From: Atopobiaceae bacterium
GTDB lineage: Bacteria; Actinomycetota; Coriobacteriia; Coriobacteriales; Atopobiaceae
NCBI GenBank assembly: GCA_902834555.1
Contig: CADFJN010000001.1
Span: forward strand, 130,068 to 194,067
Reading direction: 5' to 3'
DNA: 64,000 nt
Of this stretch, positions 19,409 through 27,831 are shown piece after piece (position 1 is the stretch's first letter; every line of letters starts with the position of its first letter). Both the position numbers and the translations under genes were made by a program. The notes under the pieces were generated by a model. That model was not told the origin of the DNA, searched no databases, and was given only the letters and a program-made list of their open reading frames with translations.

Positions 19409-20191
19409 TTACAGCTCCAGCTCCAGCTCGATGGGGCAGTGGTCCGATCCGTACACGTTGTCGAGGATGGCCGTGCCGGTCACCTTGGGCATGAGCTGCG
19501 GAGAAACCAGGAAATAGTCGATGCGCCAGCCAATGCCCCGCTCGCGGGCGCGCATGCGATAGCTCCACCAGCTGTATGCGCCGGCGAGGTCGGGGTGGCG
19601 CTCGCGGAACGTGTCGACGAGCCCGCTATCCAGCAGCTTGGTGAAGCTCTCGCGCTCGGCATCCGAGAAGCCCGCGTTCTCGTGGTTGTCGTCCGGGCGG
19701 GCAAGATCGATCTCCTCGTGCGCCACGTTAAAGTCGCCGCAGGTCACAACCGGCTTGTCGCGGGCAAGCTCGGCCAGGAAGTCGCGGTAGCGCGCGTCCC
19801 ACTCCATGCGCTCGTCCAGGCGCGCAAGCCCGTTCTTGGAGTTGGGGGTGTACACGTCGACAAACCACAGATTGGGGAACTCGAGCGCGCACACGCGACC
19901 CTCGTCGTCCGCCACGGGCGAGCCGATCTTGCGCACCACATGCAGCGGCTCCTCTCGCGTGAAGACGGCTGTGCCCGAGTAGCCCTTGCGCTCGGCATAG
20001 CTCCAGTACTGGTGGTAGCCGGGGAGGTCGAGCTCGACCTGCCCCTCCTGGAGCTTGGTCTCCTGCACGGCAAAGATGTCCGCGCCCAGCGTGTCGAAAA
20101 TCTGGGTGAAGCTGGGTTCCTTCTTAAGTACGGCGCGCAGGCCGTTGACGTTCCATGAAACAAAGCGCAGGCTGCGGGTGGTGTCTGCCAT
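19409..20191 (-). CDS. xth: Exodeoxyribonuclease III / AP endonuclease
   Basis: The 260-residue DNA-repair enzyme cuts at abasic sites and removes 3' blocks in base excision repair. Motifs of the endonuclease/exonuclease/phosphatase fold are present: FVSWNVNGLRA, QETKLQ (catalytic Glu), SGTAVF, GDFNVAHEEIDL, WRIDYFLVS and the final GSDHCPIELEL (catalytic Asp-His). I start it at ATG 20191 (AGAGGA upstream), not at the in-frame start at 20302, whose extra 37 residues are basic and unlike the family. Confidence 0.93.
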   Translation of the reverse strand: MADTTRSLRFVSWNVNGLRAVLKKEPSFTQIFDTLGADIFAVQETKLQEGQVELDLPGYHQYWSYAERKGYSGTAVFTREEPLHVVRKIGSPVADDEGRVCALEFPNLWFVDVYTPNSKNGLARLDERMEWDARYRDFLAELARDKPVVTCGDFNVAHEEIDLARPDDNHENAGFSDAERESFTKLLDSGLVDTFRERHPDLAGAYSWWSYRMRARERGIGWRIDYFLVSPQLMPKVTGTAILDNVYGSDHCPIELELEL

Positions 20192-20307
20192 GATGCGTCC
20201 TCTTTTTCGATACGTGCGGCGCATGGCCGCGCGGGTTTGTCTGGTAGCGTAAATGCTTCTCAGAGCGTAGCACATATGGGCAGTACGGCTGGTGCAGCGC
20301 AACGTGC

Positions 20308-20331
20308 TATACTGTCTATCAATCTAGATAT
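20308..20331 (+). promoter_or_regulatory. Promoter and possible operator of the PIN toxin-antitoxin pair
   Basis: TATACT (20308-20313) is a good -10 box. Just downstream lies the partly palindromic CAATCTAGATATTG (20320-20333). Antitoxins of this type usually bind such a site to repress their own operon. Confidence 0.4.
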
Positions 20332-20343
20332 TGGAGGTGGCGT

Positions 20344-20721
20344 ATGTCAAACACCGCGGTATCCGTGCAGGTCAACGTCCGCATGGACAAGCCACTGAGA
20401 GATGCCGGCGATGCTGGTCTGGCAGCTATGGGCGTGAGCCCAACCCAGGCAGTGCGCACCGTGTGGAGGCTTGCGGCGTCTGGGCCTGCGGGTATCAGTG
20501 CCCTCGAGAAACTCTTCGCCTCCAGCGCCGCATCACCGGAACATGCAGGAGCAAGTAGCGGCGAGAACCCCCTCAATCAGGGATGGGGACTCTTTTCGGC
20601 CGCCTGCACTCGTTTGGGCCTGGATGCTAGTACTTCTATGGTGAACGTCATCCCGCGCAGTTCGGATGAAGAGCTGCTCGAGAAGGAGCTGCTCGAGCGC
20701 TTTGGCGGCGATGCTCAGTGA
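20344..20721 (+). CDS. Antitoxin, RelB/DinJ (ribbon-helix-helix) type
   Basis: The 125-residue protein has an N-terminal beta strand, VSVQVNVRMDKPLRD, followed by two helices (AGLAAMGVSPTQAVRTVW), the pattern of ribbon-helix-helix RelB/DinJ antitoxins. The rest is flexible and acidic near the end, as expected for a toxin-neutralising tail. TGGAGGTGG is its ribosome-binding site. Its stop codon overlaps the GTG start of the PIN-domain gene, so the pair is translationally coupled. It is longer than most RelB proteins. Confidence 0.75.
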   Translation: MSNTAVSVQVNVRMDKPLRDAGDAGLAAMGVSPTQAVRTVWRLAASGPAGISALEKLFASSAASPEHAGASSGENPLNQGWGLFSAACTRLGLDASTSMVNVIPRSSDEELLEKELLERFGGDAQ

Positions 20722-21215
20722 GCGCATTACCACACGCACTATTGCTGGACACCAACGTCTGGCTCGACAATTACCTGCCGTTTAGGACGGGGCATGAAGA
20801 TGCCACGCGCCTGCTCACGTATGCCCTGCAGGCGGAGGTCCATCTGCTCTATGCGATGGGCTCGCTCCAGGACCTTGCGTACGTTCTGCAGGCAAGCGCA
20901 AAAGAGCAGTTCAGGCGTATGGGACGTCAGGTGGACCAAGAGGCCGCGGCCGTTGCTAGGGCTTTCTCGCTGGACTGCTTGGCAAACCTGCGAACCATTG
21001 CCACGGCTGTTGGGGCAGATGAATCCGACCTGTGGCTTGCCGAACGCTACCTGCGTGTACACCACGATGTCGAGGATTGCCTGGTCATGGCAGCGGTAAC
21101 TCGTTCGAAGGCAGACTGGCTCGTGACTTCGGATCAGGCTCTGATCCGCCACGCCCCCGTGCCGGCGCTGTGCCCGGCAGATCTGCTTGCCCTTGTCGGC
21201 GCGGAGGACGCCTAG
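20718..21215 (+). CDS. PIN-domain toxin (VapC-like ribonuclease)
   Basis: The 165-residue product begins LLLDTNVWLDNYL, the first acidic motif of PIN ribonucleases. A further acidic cluster, DVEDCLVMAA, follows, and the C-terminal strand region is WLVTSDQALI with another Asp. Such toxins cleave tRNA or other RNA when freed from the antitoxin. It starts with GTG at 20718 inside the antitoxin's last codons. A RelB-type antitoxin with a PIN toxin is a mixed pair, less common than VapB-VapC. Confidence 0.78.
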   Translation: MSALPHALLLDTNVWLDNYLPFRTGHEDATRLLTYALQAEVHLLYAMGSLQDLAYVLQASAKEQFRRMGRQVDQEAAAVARAFSLDCLANLRTIATAVGADESDLWLAERYLRVHHDVEDCLVMAAVTRSKADWLVTSDQALIRHAPVPALCPADLLALVGAEDA

Positions 21216-21231
21216 CGTCGACCCCGCCCTG

Positions 21232-22122
21232 CTATCCGCGGAGCCACTCCATCATGCGCGGGAAGTCCCTCTCGGCCTGCTCGTGTCCCATGGCGTAGGA
21301 TTCCTCGAGCTTGGGCTTGTCGATGGTGGTGGAGCGCACGGGCATCACGTCTGGCCTGAAGACCCACGCGCGCCCCTCGCGCTCAAGGCGCTCCAAGTGG
21401 TCCATAGCGTCGTTGTAGCGCTGCCAGCGCGTGGCAAGCGCTGCCTCAACGGCCTCGTTGCCGTGCGAGATAACGTGGTAGAGCCTCAGCTCGCGGTTGG
21501 TGGGTGCCACCTTGCGATAGCCCGCCGGACGCGTGCACACCATGACCAGGCGCTCGAAGCCCGCGTCCTCTGCCATGTGCGTGGGGAGCCCCGCGCCCTC
21601 GCCCAGGCCGCCGTCGTACATCACGTGGCCGTCGACCTCGATGGGCTTCATGACGCCGGGGAGGGTCGAGCTGGCGCGCACGTGCTCCATCATGGGGATG
21701 GCCGCGCCCATGACAGATCTGTCCCACACCACGGACTTGCCCGTGTCCGCCTCGAAGCTCTGGATGGCCAGCCGCGCGGGGTTGGCCGCGAAGGTCTCAA
21801 AGTCAAAGGGCATGTAGCCCTCGAGCGCCGCACCCACGTAGTCGTAGTCTGCGTTGAAGTAGCCGTGCCCCATGAGCATCGAGCGCACGCCGCCCGCCTT
21901 GGGGCGCTGGTCCGCCAGGGCGATAAAGGCGTCGCGTACGCGCGCCTGATCGCGGCTCAGGTAGTCGACCGTGTGGCTGGCACCCGCCGAGATTCCACAG
22001 ACAAAATCAAAGTACACACGATTCTCGAGCAGGACGTTGGCAAATCCCGCCGTGTAGCTGGCGCGGTAGCCGCCTCCCTCGAAGCACAGCGCGCAATCGA
22101 AAACGTTGCTCTCAAGCTCCAT
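21232..22122 (-). CDS. Patatin-like phospholipase (RssA family), first copy
   Basis: The 296-residue alpha/beta hydrolase has an oxyanion segment (CFEGGGYRAS), nucleophile elbow G-I-S-A-G (CGISAGAS) and catalytic Asp in YDGGLGEGAG, giving the Ser-Asp dyad of patatins. It should release fatty acids from lipids in the cytoplasm or at the membrane; the substrate is unknown. The next gene upstream is a paralogue, so the pair arose by duplication. Both run leftward with about 120 bases between them. Confidence 0.85.
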   Translation of the reverse strand: MELESNVFDCALCFEGGGYRASYTAGFANVLLENRVYFDFVCGISAGASHTVDYLSRDQARVRDAFIALADQRPKAGGVRSMLMGHGYFNADYDYVGAALEGYMPFDFETFAANPARLAIQSFEADTGKSVVWDRSVMGAAIPMMEHVRASSTLPGVMKPIEVDGHVMYDGGLGEGAGLPTHMAEDAGFERLVMVCTRPAGYRKVAPTNRELRLYHVISHGNEAVEAALATRWQRYNDAMDHLERLEREGRAWVFRPDVMPVRSTTIDKPKLEESYAMGHEQAERDFPRMMEWLRG

Positions 22123-22245
22123 CAGGACCTCCCGTAAGACGTTTTATCGTCTGGATTATAGGGGAGGCCAAAGGCAGTCGGGCGAGAAGCCCGTAGCCAC
22201 GGGCGAGAAGACCCTCGCCCAGGCCGGAAAGCACGGCCCCGCGCC

Positions 22246-23262
22246 CTACTCGCCAAACAGGAACTCGCGCCAGCGCGGCAGTTCGGCAATGCCCTGCTCG
22301 TGCCCAAGCAGGTAGGCGTGCTCAAGCTCCTTGACGTCGCGCGTGGTGCGCGAGACAGGCATCTCGCGCGGCCTCACCACCAGCGCACGGCCGGACTTCT
22401 CCAGCTCCTCAAGGTGGGAAAGCTCCTCGTTGTAGCGCTCGGGCCGCGTGAGCATGGCGTTTCTCGCGTAGGGGTGGTCCTTCATCATGTGGATGACGCC
22501 GCGGCGCCTGACGGCCGAGAGCTCGCCCTTGCGGTACCCCGCGGGGCGAGACGTGATGACAAAGAGCTTCTCGAAGCCGTCGTCCTCGGCGATGTGGTTG
22601 GGAAGGCCGGCACCTGCGCCCAGCGACCCGTCGAGCATGACCTGGCCGTCGACCTCGATGGGCCTCATGATGCCCGGCATGGTGGAGCTAGCCCGCACGC
22701 ACGCCATGAGGTCCTCGAGCGTCTGCATGTGGTCGCGTCCCCACACAACGGTGCGCCCGGTGTCGCGCTGGAACGCCTGGATGCGCACGCGCGCTGGGTT
22801 GGTCTGGAACGTCTGCCAGTCAAACGGCATCGAGCCATCCTCGATGCAGCCCAGGTAGTCGTAGTCTGCGTTGAAGAAACCGCGACGGTTGAGGAAAGAC
22901 TTCACCCCGCCCATCTGGGGGTTTGCCGCAAAGTCGACGAACGAGCGCTTGGTGCGCACCATGTCGCGCGAGACGTAGTTGGTGGCGACGGTCGAGCCTG
23001 CCGAGATGCCACAGACGTAGTCAAAGTAGATGCCCTGCTCAAGCAGAACGTTCACCAGGCCCGAGACGTAGCTCGCACGCATGGCACCACCCTCGATCAC
23101 CAGGGCGCAGTTGTGCACGTTGTTCTCGAGGGGTGCGAGAGGGGCAGCTGGCTCCGGCGTCGTCTCGCGCACATCCGCGATCCCGCCCTCGGGCTGGGTG
23201 GTCTGGGGCTTCTCGGCCACGTGCTCGGCAGTATCACCCTCGCGTTGCGGCTGGTCGGTCAT
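22246..23262 (-). CDS. Patatin-like phospholipase (RssA family), second copy
   Basis: The 338-residue paralogue of the downstream gene has VIEGGAMRAS, CGISAGST and LDGSLGAGAG. The catalytic Asp is kept, but the usual DGG is DGS. Residues 1-45 are an extra low-complexity, Pro/Glu/Thr-rich segment without a signal peptide. I start it at ATG 23262, after GAGAGGAG; the open frame goes farther up, but into the sirtuin leader. It is divergent from the sirtuin gene. Confidence 0.83.
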   Translation of the reverse strand: MTDQPQREGDTAEHVAEKPQTTQPEGGIADVRETTPEPAAPLAPLENNVHNCALVIEGGAMRASYVSGLVNVLLEQGIYFDYVCGISAGSTVATNYVSRDMVRTKRSFVDFAANPQMGGVKSFLNRRGFFNADYDYLGCIEDGSMPFDWQTFQTNPARVRIQAFQRDTGRTVVWGRDHMQTLEDLMACVRASSTMPGIMRPIEVDGQVMLDGSLGAGAGLPNHIAEDDGFEKLFVITSRPAGYRKGELSAVRRRGVIHMMKDHPYARNAMLTRPERYNEELSHLEELEKSGRALVVRPREMPVSRTTRDVKELEHAYLLGHEQGIAELPRWREFLFGE

Positions 23263-23328
23263 GGAAACCACTCCTCTCGGTGCTAGCATCGGAATCGTTC
23301 TTCTACCCAATCGTCGAGGGAGTACGCC

Positions 23329-24072
23329 ATGTCGGGTGCAAAGGTGATCTCTGATGCGCGCGAGGCAGCCCAAGAGCTGGCCGAGAGGGTCAGGCGTGCC
23401 AAGCGCGTGGTGTTCTTTGGCGGGGCGGGGGTCTCAACGGCGAGCGGCATCCCCGACTTCCGGAGCGAGGACGGCCTGTACCACCAGAAGTTCAAGTACC
23501 CGCCCGAGGAGATGCTGAGCCACGAGTTCTATCTCACGCACGCCGAGGAGTTCTTCGACTTCTACCGCACGCGGATGATTGCCCTGGGAGCCAAGCCCAA
23601 CCAGGCGCACTACAAGCTCGCCGAGCTCGAGCGCGAGGGCAAGCTTACCGCCGTGGTCACGCAGAACATCGACGGCCTGCACCAGGCGGCGGGCTCCAAG
23701 CGCGTCTTTGAGCTTCACGGCTCGGTGCACCGCAACGTGTGTCAGCGCTGCGGGCACGTGTACTCGGCCGAGTGGATCATGGGCACCACGGGTGTGCCGC
23801 ATTGCGAGGAGTGCGGCGGCCGCATCAAGCCCGACGTTGTGCTCTATGGTGAGTCGCTGGACGAGAAGACCCTGATCGGCGCGGCCGAGACAATCCAGTC
23901 CTGCGACATGCTCATTGTGGGCGGCACCTCTCTTGTGGTGTATCCCGCGGCTGGCCTTGTGCAGTACTTCCAGGGCGATGACCTCGTGATTGTGAACAAG
24001 CAGCCCACGCCGCAGGACGGCGCCGCCAACCTGGTGTGCGCCTGCGACATTGCAAAGGCGTTCGACTTCTAG
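23329..24072 (+). CDS. cobB: NAD-dependent protein deacylase (sirtuin)
   Basis: The 247-residue enzyme removes acyl groups from lysines using NAD+, forming nicotinamide and O-acyl-ADP-ribose. The NAD site GAGVSTASGIPDFR is at residues 32-45, TQNIDGLH near 111-118, and the catalytic His is in LHGS. A four-Cys zinc ribbon (CQRCGHVY ... CEECGG) and VVLYGE follow. It could adjust metabolic enzymes to acetyl-CoA or acetyl-phosphate levels. It is divergent from the lipase pair, with about 66 bases between the start codons. Confidence 0.93.
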   Translation: MSGAKVISDAREAAQELAERVRRAKRVVFFGGAGVSTASGIPDFRSEDGLYHQKFKYPPEEMLSHEFYLTHAEEFFDFYRTRMIALGAKPNQAHYKLAELEREGKLTAVVTQNIDGLHQAAGSKRVFELHGSVHRNVCQRCGHVYSAEWIMGTTGVPHCEECGGRIKPDVVLYGESLDEKTLIGAAETIQSCDMLIVGGTSLVVYPAAGLVQYFQGDDLVIVNKQPTPQDGAANLVCACDIAKAFDF

Positions 24073-24193
24073 GGTGCTCGGCGCGCTCCGGGGCCCGGCG
24101 GGCCTTGACGCCCGACCGCGCCCGGCAGCGCCGCCGCTGGTGGGGTTATTCCCCTCTCGGCCCGGCCGTCCGCAAGGGGTCAAAGCCACACGC

Positions 24194-24199
24194 TACAAT
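24194..24199 (+). promoter_or_regulatory. Possible -10 box of the folate operon
   Basis: TACAAT lies 69 bases before the folPK start in a GC-rich intergenic region. No good -35 is seen at the right spacing. Confidence 0.3.
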
Positions 24200-24267
24200 A
24201 GCCTGAATGCGGGGCGGCGCGTGCTGCCCCCGTCGCGCTCTCGCGCGGCGCCGTCAACGGGAGGTCG

Positions 24268-25710
24268 ATGTCTGTGCTCCGAGAGAACTATGCAACCTGG
24301 CTCGTCGGCTCGCACGAGCTCTCGCTCGCGCGCCCGCGCATCATGGGCATTCTCGACGTGAGCCCAGAGGCCTTCCCGGACGGCAAGGGTGGCGTCGACA
24401 CCAAGGCCGCCGCCGAGCATGGCCTCGAGATGCTCGACGAGGGCGCGGACATTATCGACGTGGGGGCTGCGCCCGTGGTCCCCGGCCAGGAGCCGCTTGC
24501 CTCCAACGAGGAGGCCGAGCGCGTGGTGCCCGTGATTCGCGCGCTGGTTGCCGAGGGTGCGATTGTCTCGGTGAACACAACCCATCCGGACGTCGCCAAG
24601 ATGTGCGTGCGCCTTGGGGCCTCGATCGTGAACGACGCCACCGGCTTCACCAACCCGGACATGGTGCAGGTTGCTGCCGAGACCGACTGCGGCTGCGTTG
24701 TCATGCATTGGGAGCATGCGGGACTTGGCTCGCATACGCCTCGCCGCGAGGTTCTTCTCGACGACTCGCGCCCCACGCGCTCTGCAGCGCCGCGCCCCAT
24801 GACCTCGCAGCACCGCTTCACGCTGCCGGACGAGGCGCCCATCATGCGCCAGGTGATGGGTTTTCTCGGCGACCAGGCGCGTACCCTCATGCGCGCGGGC
24901 GTTGCGCACGACCGCATCTGCCTAGACCCGGGCGCGGGCTTCGACAAGTTTGCCGATGAGGACGTGGTCATCCAGCGCGCCACGCGCTCCATGGCGTCGA
25001 TGGGCTACCCGCTGCTTGCGGCGGTCTCGCGCAGGCGCTTCGTGGGTGCCATTGCTGGTGCCGCGCAGCCGGGCCAGATGGACCCCGCCACGTACGGCAT
25101 CTGCATCTCCTCCATTCAGAACGGCGCACGCATCCTGCGCGTTCACGACGTTGCCGGCACGGCGCAGGCCGTGAACGCGTTCTGGGCCGTCTCGCACAAG
25201 GATTCCCGCCAGGGCTTTGTGGCGCTTGGGTCCAACGTGGGCGACCGTCTCGCCAACATCACCCGTGCGGTCCAGATGATCGACGACATCCCGCTTACCT
25301 GCGTGGTCTCGGTGAGCCATGCGTACGAGACGGAGCCTGCCTACGGCATAAAGACGCCGGTTGCGGACGCCGTAGCCGAGATTCGCACCGAGCTGCACCC
25401 CCTGGTGCTCATGGGGCAGCTGCTTGCCGTGGAGGACGCCCTGGGCCGCGAGCGCAACCCGGAGGAGGCTGGCCACGGCCCGCGAACCATCGACTGCGAC
25501 CTGGTGTGGGTCGAGGGCGAGACCCATGCGGGCAAGCGCCTCACGCTGCCGCACCCAGGCCTTGGTGAGCGCGACTTTGTGCTGGTGCCCATGGAGGACC
25601 TCATGCACGACCCTGTGCGCTTCCTGCGCCATTCCGGCGTGAACGTGGTTGACCTGGACGATCGCGTTGGCCACGTGACTGATGACCTTGGGGAGATCGT
25701 ATGGGAGTAG
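24268..25710 (+). CDS. folPK: Dihydropteroate synthase fused to HPPK (FolP-FolK)
   Basis: The 480-residue protein carries two consecutive folate-pathway enzymes. Residues about 15-305 are dihydropteroate synthase (MGILDVSPEAF, LDPGAGF, AVSRRRFVG). Residues about 315-470 are HPPK, which pyrophosphorylates the pterin (ALGSNVGDR, GPRTIDCDLV, LPHPGLGERDFVL). The usual MGILNVTPDSF is changed to MGILDVSPEAF, where the Asn normally contacts substrate and metal, so the folP half may be atypical. The fused order synthase-then-kinase reverses the pathway order. The gene overlaps the next one by 10 bases. Confidence 0.9.
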   Translation: MSVLRENYATWLVGSHELSLARPRIMGILDVSPEAFPDGKGGVDTKAAAEHGLEMLDEGADIIDVGAAPVVPGQEPLASNEEAERVVPVIRALVAEGAIVSVNTTHPDVAKMCVRLGASIVNDATGFTNPDMVQVAAETDCGCVVMHWEHAGLGSHTPRREVLLDDSRPTRSAAPRPMTSQHRFTLPDEAPIMRQVMGFLGDQARTLMRAGVAHDRICLDPGAGFDKFADEDVVIQRATRSMASMGYPLLAAVSRRRFVGAIAGAAQPGQMDPATYGICISSIQNGARILRVHDVAGTAQAVNAFWAVSHKDSRQGFVALGSNVGDRLANITRAVQMIDDIPLTCVVSVSHAYETEPAYGIKTPVADAVAEIRTELHPLVLMGQLLAVEDALGRERNPEEAGHGPRTIDCDLVWVEGETHAGKRLTLPHPGLGERDFVLVPMEDLMHDPVRFLRHSGVNVVDLDDRVGHVTDDLGEIVWE

Positions 25711-26354
25711 CTGCCGAGCAGGCCTTGGAGCGTGCGCGCGAGGGCGCGCCGCACGGCGAGCTCTTCTCGCATCGCGAGGAGGGGGAGCTTGAGCTTGCCT
25801 GCGTGCTGCGGCCGCAGGTGGGCATGGGGAGCCTCTCGGGCGTGCCCTACGTTGCGGCGCTTGGCGCCTGCGAGGGGCTTGAGCAGCTTGGCGTTGCCGG
25901 CGTGGGCGTTGGCTGGCCGGCGGACGTGGTACGCGAGGACGGCGCTGGCCTGGTTGCGAGCGTGCGGACCAGCGCTGGATACGCCGAGGGCATGTTCGTG
26001 GTGTGTTCGCTCTCGTTCGACGTCGCGGGCGGCGCGCACGCGGATGCGCTGCCGGCGGACGAGCAGGTCGCAGACACCGTGTGCAGCGCCATTCTCGCCC
26101 GTGTGGACGCCTGGGCCGCTGCCGTGGGCGCTGGACGCGCCGTTGCGGGCCCGCTTGCGCCGGTGCTCTCGGACTACTTTGATCGCGTGACGCTCATGGG
26201 CAAGCCCGTCGAGCTGGTGTATCCCAACGGCCGCGTGGCCATGCGGGGCACCCTTGCGGGCGTCGACGTGTGGGGGCGCGCCACGGTGAGAAACGAGCTT
26301 GGCGGCGAGGTCGAGGTCTCTCCCGAGCAGGCGTCAATGCGCGCGGCGCAGTAG
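25701..26354 (+). CDS. Biotin-protein-ligase-like protein, catalytic motifs degenerate
   Basis: The 217-residue product follows the biotin ligase (BirA/LplA) fold: strand LELACVLRP, helix LGACEGLEQLG, then VGVGWPADVV where true ligases have LKWPNDV. A small C-terminal beta domain (GTLAGVDVWGRATV) follows. The biotin-ATP loop GRGRxG is not seen, and the catalytic Lys of KWPND is missing. It may therefore bind biotin or a cofactor without ligating it, or it may be a diverged ligase. It overlaps folPK by 10 bases and converges on coaX; birA-coaX pairing is common. Confidence 0.6.
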   Translation: MGVAAEQALERAREGAPHGELFSHREEGELELACVLRPQVGMGSLSGVPYVAALGACEGLEQLGVAGVGVGWPADVVREDGAGLVASVRTSAGYAEGMFVVCSLSFDVAGGAHADALPADEQVADTVCSAILARVDAWAAAVGAGRAVAGPLAPVLSDYFDRVTLMGKPVELVYPNGRVAMRGTLAGVDVWGRATVRNELGGEVEVSPEQASMRAAQ

Positions 26355-26392
26355 AGACGCGCATCTCGACCTGGCGCGGGTTGCCTACGGCA

Positions 26393-27166
26393 CTAGCGCT
26401 GCTGGTGCAGCCAGATTTCGCGGATGCCTCGCAGCGTGAGGTCGGGGTCGACGGCCGAGAAGAGATTGGTCGCGGCGCTCACGGTACGCGCAAGCCCTCC
26501 GGTTCCCACCACGGGAACGTCTGGTATGTCCAGCTCGCGCTTGATGCGGGCTACCAGGCCTTCTGCTTGCGCGGCCGCGCCAACGACTATGCCCGATTGC
26601 ACGGCGGCCTCGGTTGTCTCGCCCAGCGCGTGGGTGGGTGCTTCGATGGGCACGCTGGAGAGCTTGGCCGCGCGCGAGAAGAGCGCCGCTGCCGAGAGCA
26701 TGAGGCCCGGCGAGATGGCGCCACCGCGATAGGCGCCCGCGGCGTCGACGACGTCGATGTTGGTTGCCGTTCCAAAGTCCACCACGATGACCGGCGCGCC
26801 GTAGGTGAGGCGCGCCGCCACGGCGTTGGCGATGCGGTCCGCGCCCACCTGGGTGGGATCGGGCATGTCGATGCGCATGCCGGAGTCCGTCTGTGGGGTC
26901 ACTACCAGCGGATCTGTGCCCGTACGGTCGAGCAGGCACTTGTACCATGCCCGCGTGAGGACGGGCACCACGCATGCGATGCCCGCGGCCGTGACGCGCG
27001 CCTGGTCCAGGCCGTCCTTGTTGAAGTAGCCGTGCAGGCGGGCGTCGATCATGTCCGAGGTGTCCGTGTGGCTCGTCGCCATGCGCCAGCCGTGCACCAC
27101 GGTGCCGTTTTCGTCAAAGAGGCCGAGCGTGGTCTGGGTGTTGCCAACGTCAATCGCGAGAAACAT
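26393..27166 (-). CDS. coaX: Type III pantothenate kinase
   Basis: The 257-residue enzyme phosphorylates pantothenate, the first step of coenzyme A synthesis. The ASKHA-fold phosphate loop AIDVGNTQTTLG is at the N-terminus. GADRIANAVAA with the catalytic Asp and VVDFGTATNIDVV follow, and the C-terminal GGLA is present. I use ATG 27166 (AGGAAGGA upstream), which puts DVGNT at the normal position, instead of the longer frame from 27208. Confidence 0.92.
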   Translation of the reverse strand: MFLAIDVGNTQTTLGLFDENGTVVHGWRMATSHTDTSDMIDARLHGYFNKDGLDQARVTAAGIACVVPVLTRAWYKCLLDRTGTDPLVVTPQTDSGMRIDMPDPTQVGADRIANAVAARLTYGAPVIVVDFGTATNIDVVDAAGAYRGGAISPGLMLSAAALFSRAAKLSSVPIEAPTHALGETTEAAVQSGIVVGAAAQAEGLVARIKRELDIPDVPVVGTGGLARTVSAATNLFSAVDPDLTLRGIREIWLHQQR

Positions 27167-27409
27167 GGGCGTCCTTCCTGGTAGGGCTGCTGAGGCGGCG
27201 GTAGGCACTTCTCGGCGTGCGACGCGCTTGCCCCGATGCCATTAGAACACACGTGGGGTCGGTCTGCTCGCGATTGCCTCAGTGTGGCGGCCGGCGCGGT
27301 GCCCGGCCCGGTGCCCGGCGCGACGTCCCCCCGCGGCCATGCTGCCGTCAATCCCACGCCTGCTACGCACCCCCGCCCCATACCCCTGCCCGCCCCGCGT
27401 CTCTGCCCC

Positions 27410-27497
27410 AAAAGTGAACACGTTTTCAATGGTTGCCCAATGGCTCCTGGGGAAACGTTGCAGCGGCGGACCGCGAATTGAAATCGTGTTCACTTTT
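27410..27497. repeat. Family A palindromic element, copy A4
   Basis: The 88-bp copy has the best-matching ends, with 20 of 21 positions inverted (AAAAGTGAACACG ... TTCAAT at 27410-27430 and its inverse at 27477-27497). It is about 10 bp shorter than the other copies, and its interior has GCCCAATGGC in place of the CCCAGTTGG core. Confidence 0.75.
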
Positions 27498-27727
27498 GGA
27501 GGGGCGCCGTGGTGGGGGGCAGCGTCCGGGGCACCATCACCGCCTGTCGGCCCCTTTGCTGCGGAGTTCAGCTCCTTTTCTTAATTCCAATACAAGCCAC
27601 CTGGGCAAATGCCGGAGCAGATTAAAAAAAAGAGCTATTCTCCGCGCACGGGAAGGCGAGAACCCCGGTGCTGCAGCCGAGCTCTGCACGTGGTCAGCGA
27701 TTCTCCACACACCGTTGACGCGCGATT

Positions 27728-27736
27728 TGCTATACT
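27728..27736 (+). promoter_or_regulatory. Extended -10 promoter of rpmE
   Basis: TGCTATACT at 27728-27736 is a strong extended -10 box (TG-N-TATACT). It would give a leader of about 90 bases before the rpmE start. Confidence 0.55.
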
Positions 27737-27791
27737 CCGAGAGCTTGACCGTCTTGGACGGAGCAATCCGCGCCAAGGCATCACCACCCCT

Positions 27792-27812
27792 GTCCTGGTC
27801 GGAAACCAGGAC
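27792..27812 (+). promoter_or_regulatory. Hairpin in the rpmE leader next to the ribosome-binding site
   Basis: GTCCTGGT and ACCAGGAC form a perfect 8-bp stem with a 5-base loop, ending just before AAAAGGAGTCC. It may bind L31 itself or a regulator, as many ribosomal protein leaders do. TCCT after the Shine-Dalgarno could pair with AGGA. This role is an inference. Confidence 0.4.
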
Positions 27813-27831
27813 CGACAAAAGGAGTCCTGCA

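Larger units (their letters stand above)
27167..27831. other. 665-base intergenic region: coaX leader, palindrome A4, rpmE promoter and leader
   Basis: No gene is seen. The left part (27167-27400) is very GC-rich with short direct repeats of GGTGCCCGG near 27297-27320. Palindrome A4 follows at 27410-27497. From 27560 on the DNA is AT-richer, with an A-run at 27624-27632, and it leads into the rpmE promoter and structured leader. Confidence 0.6.
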
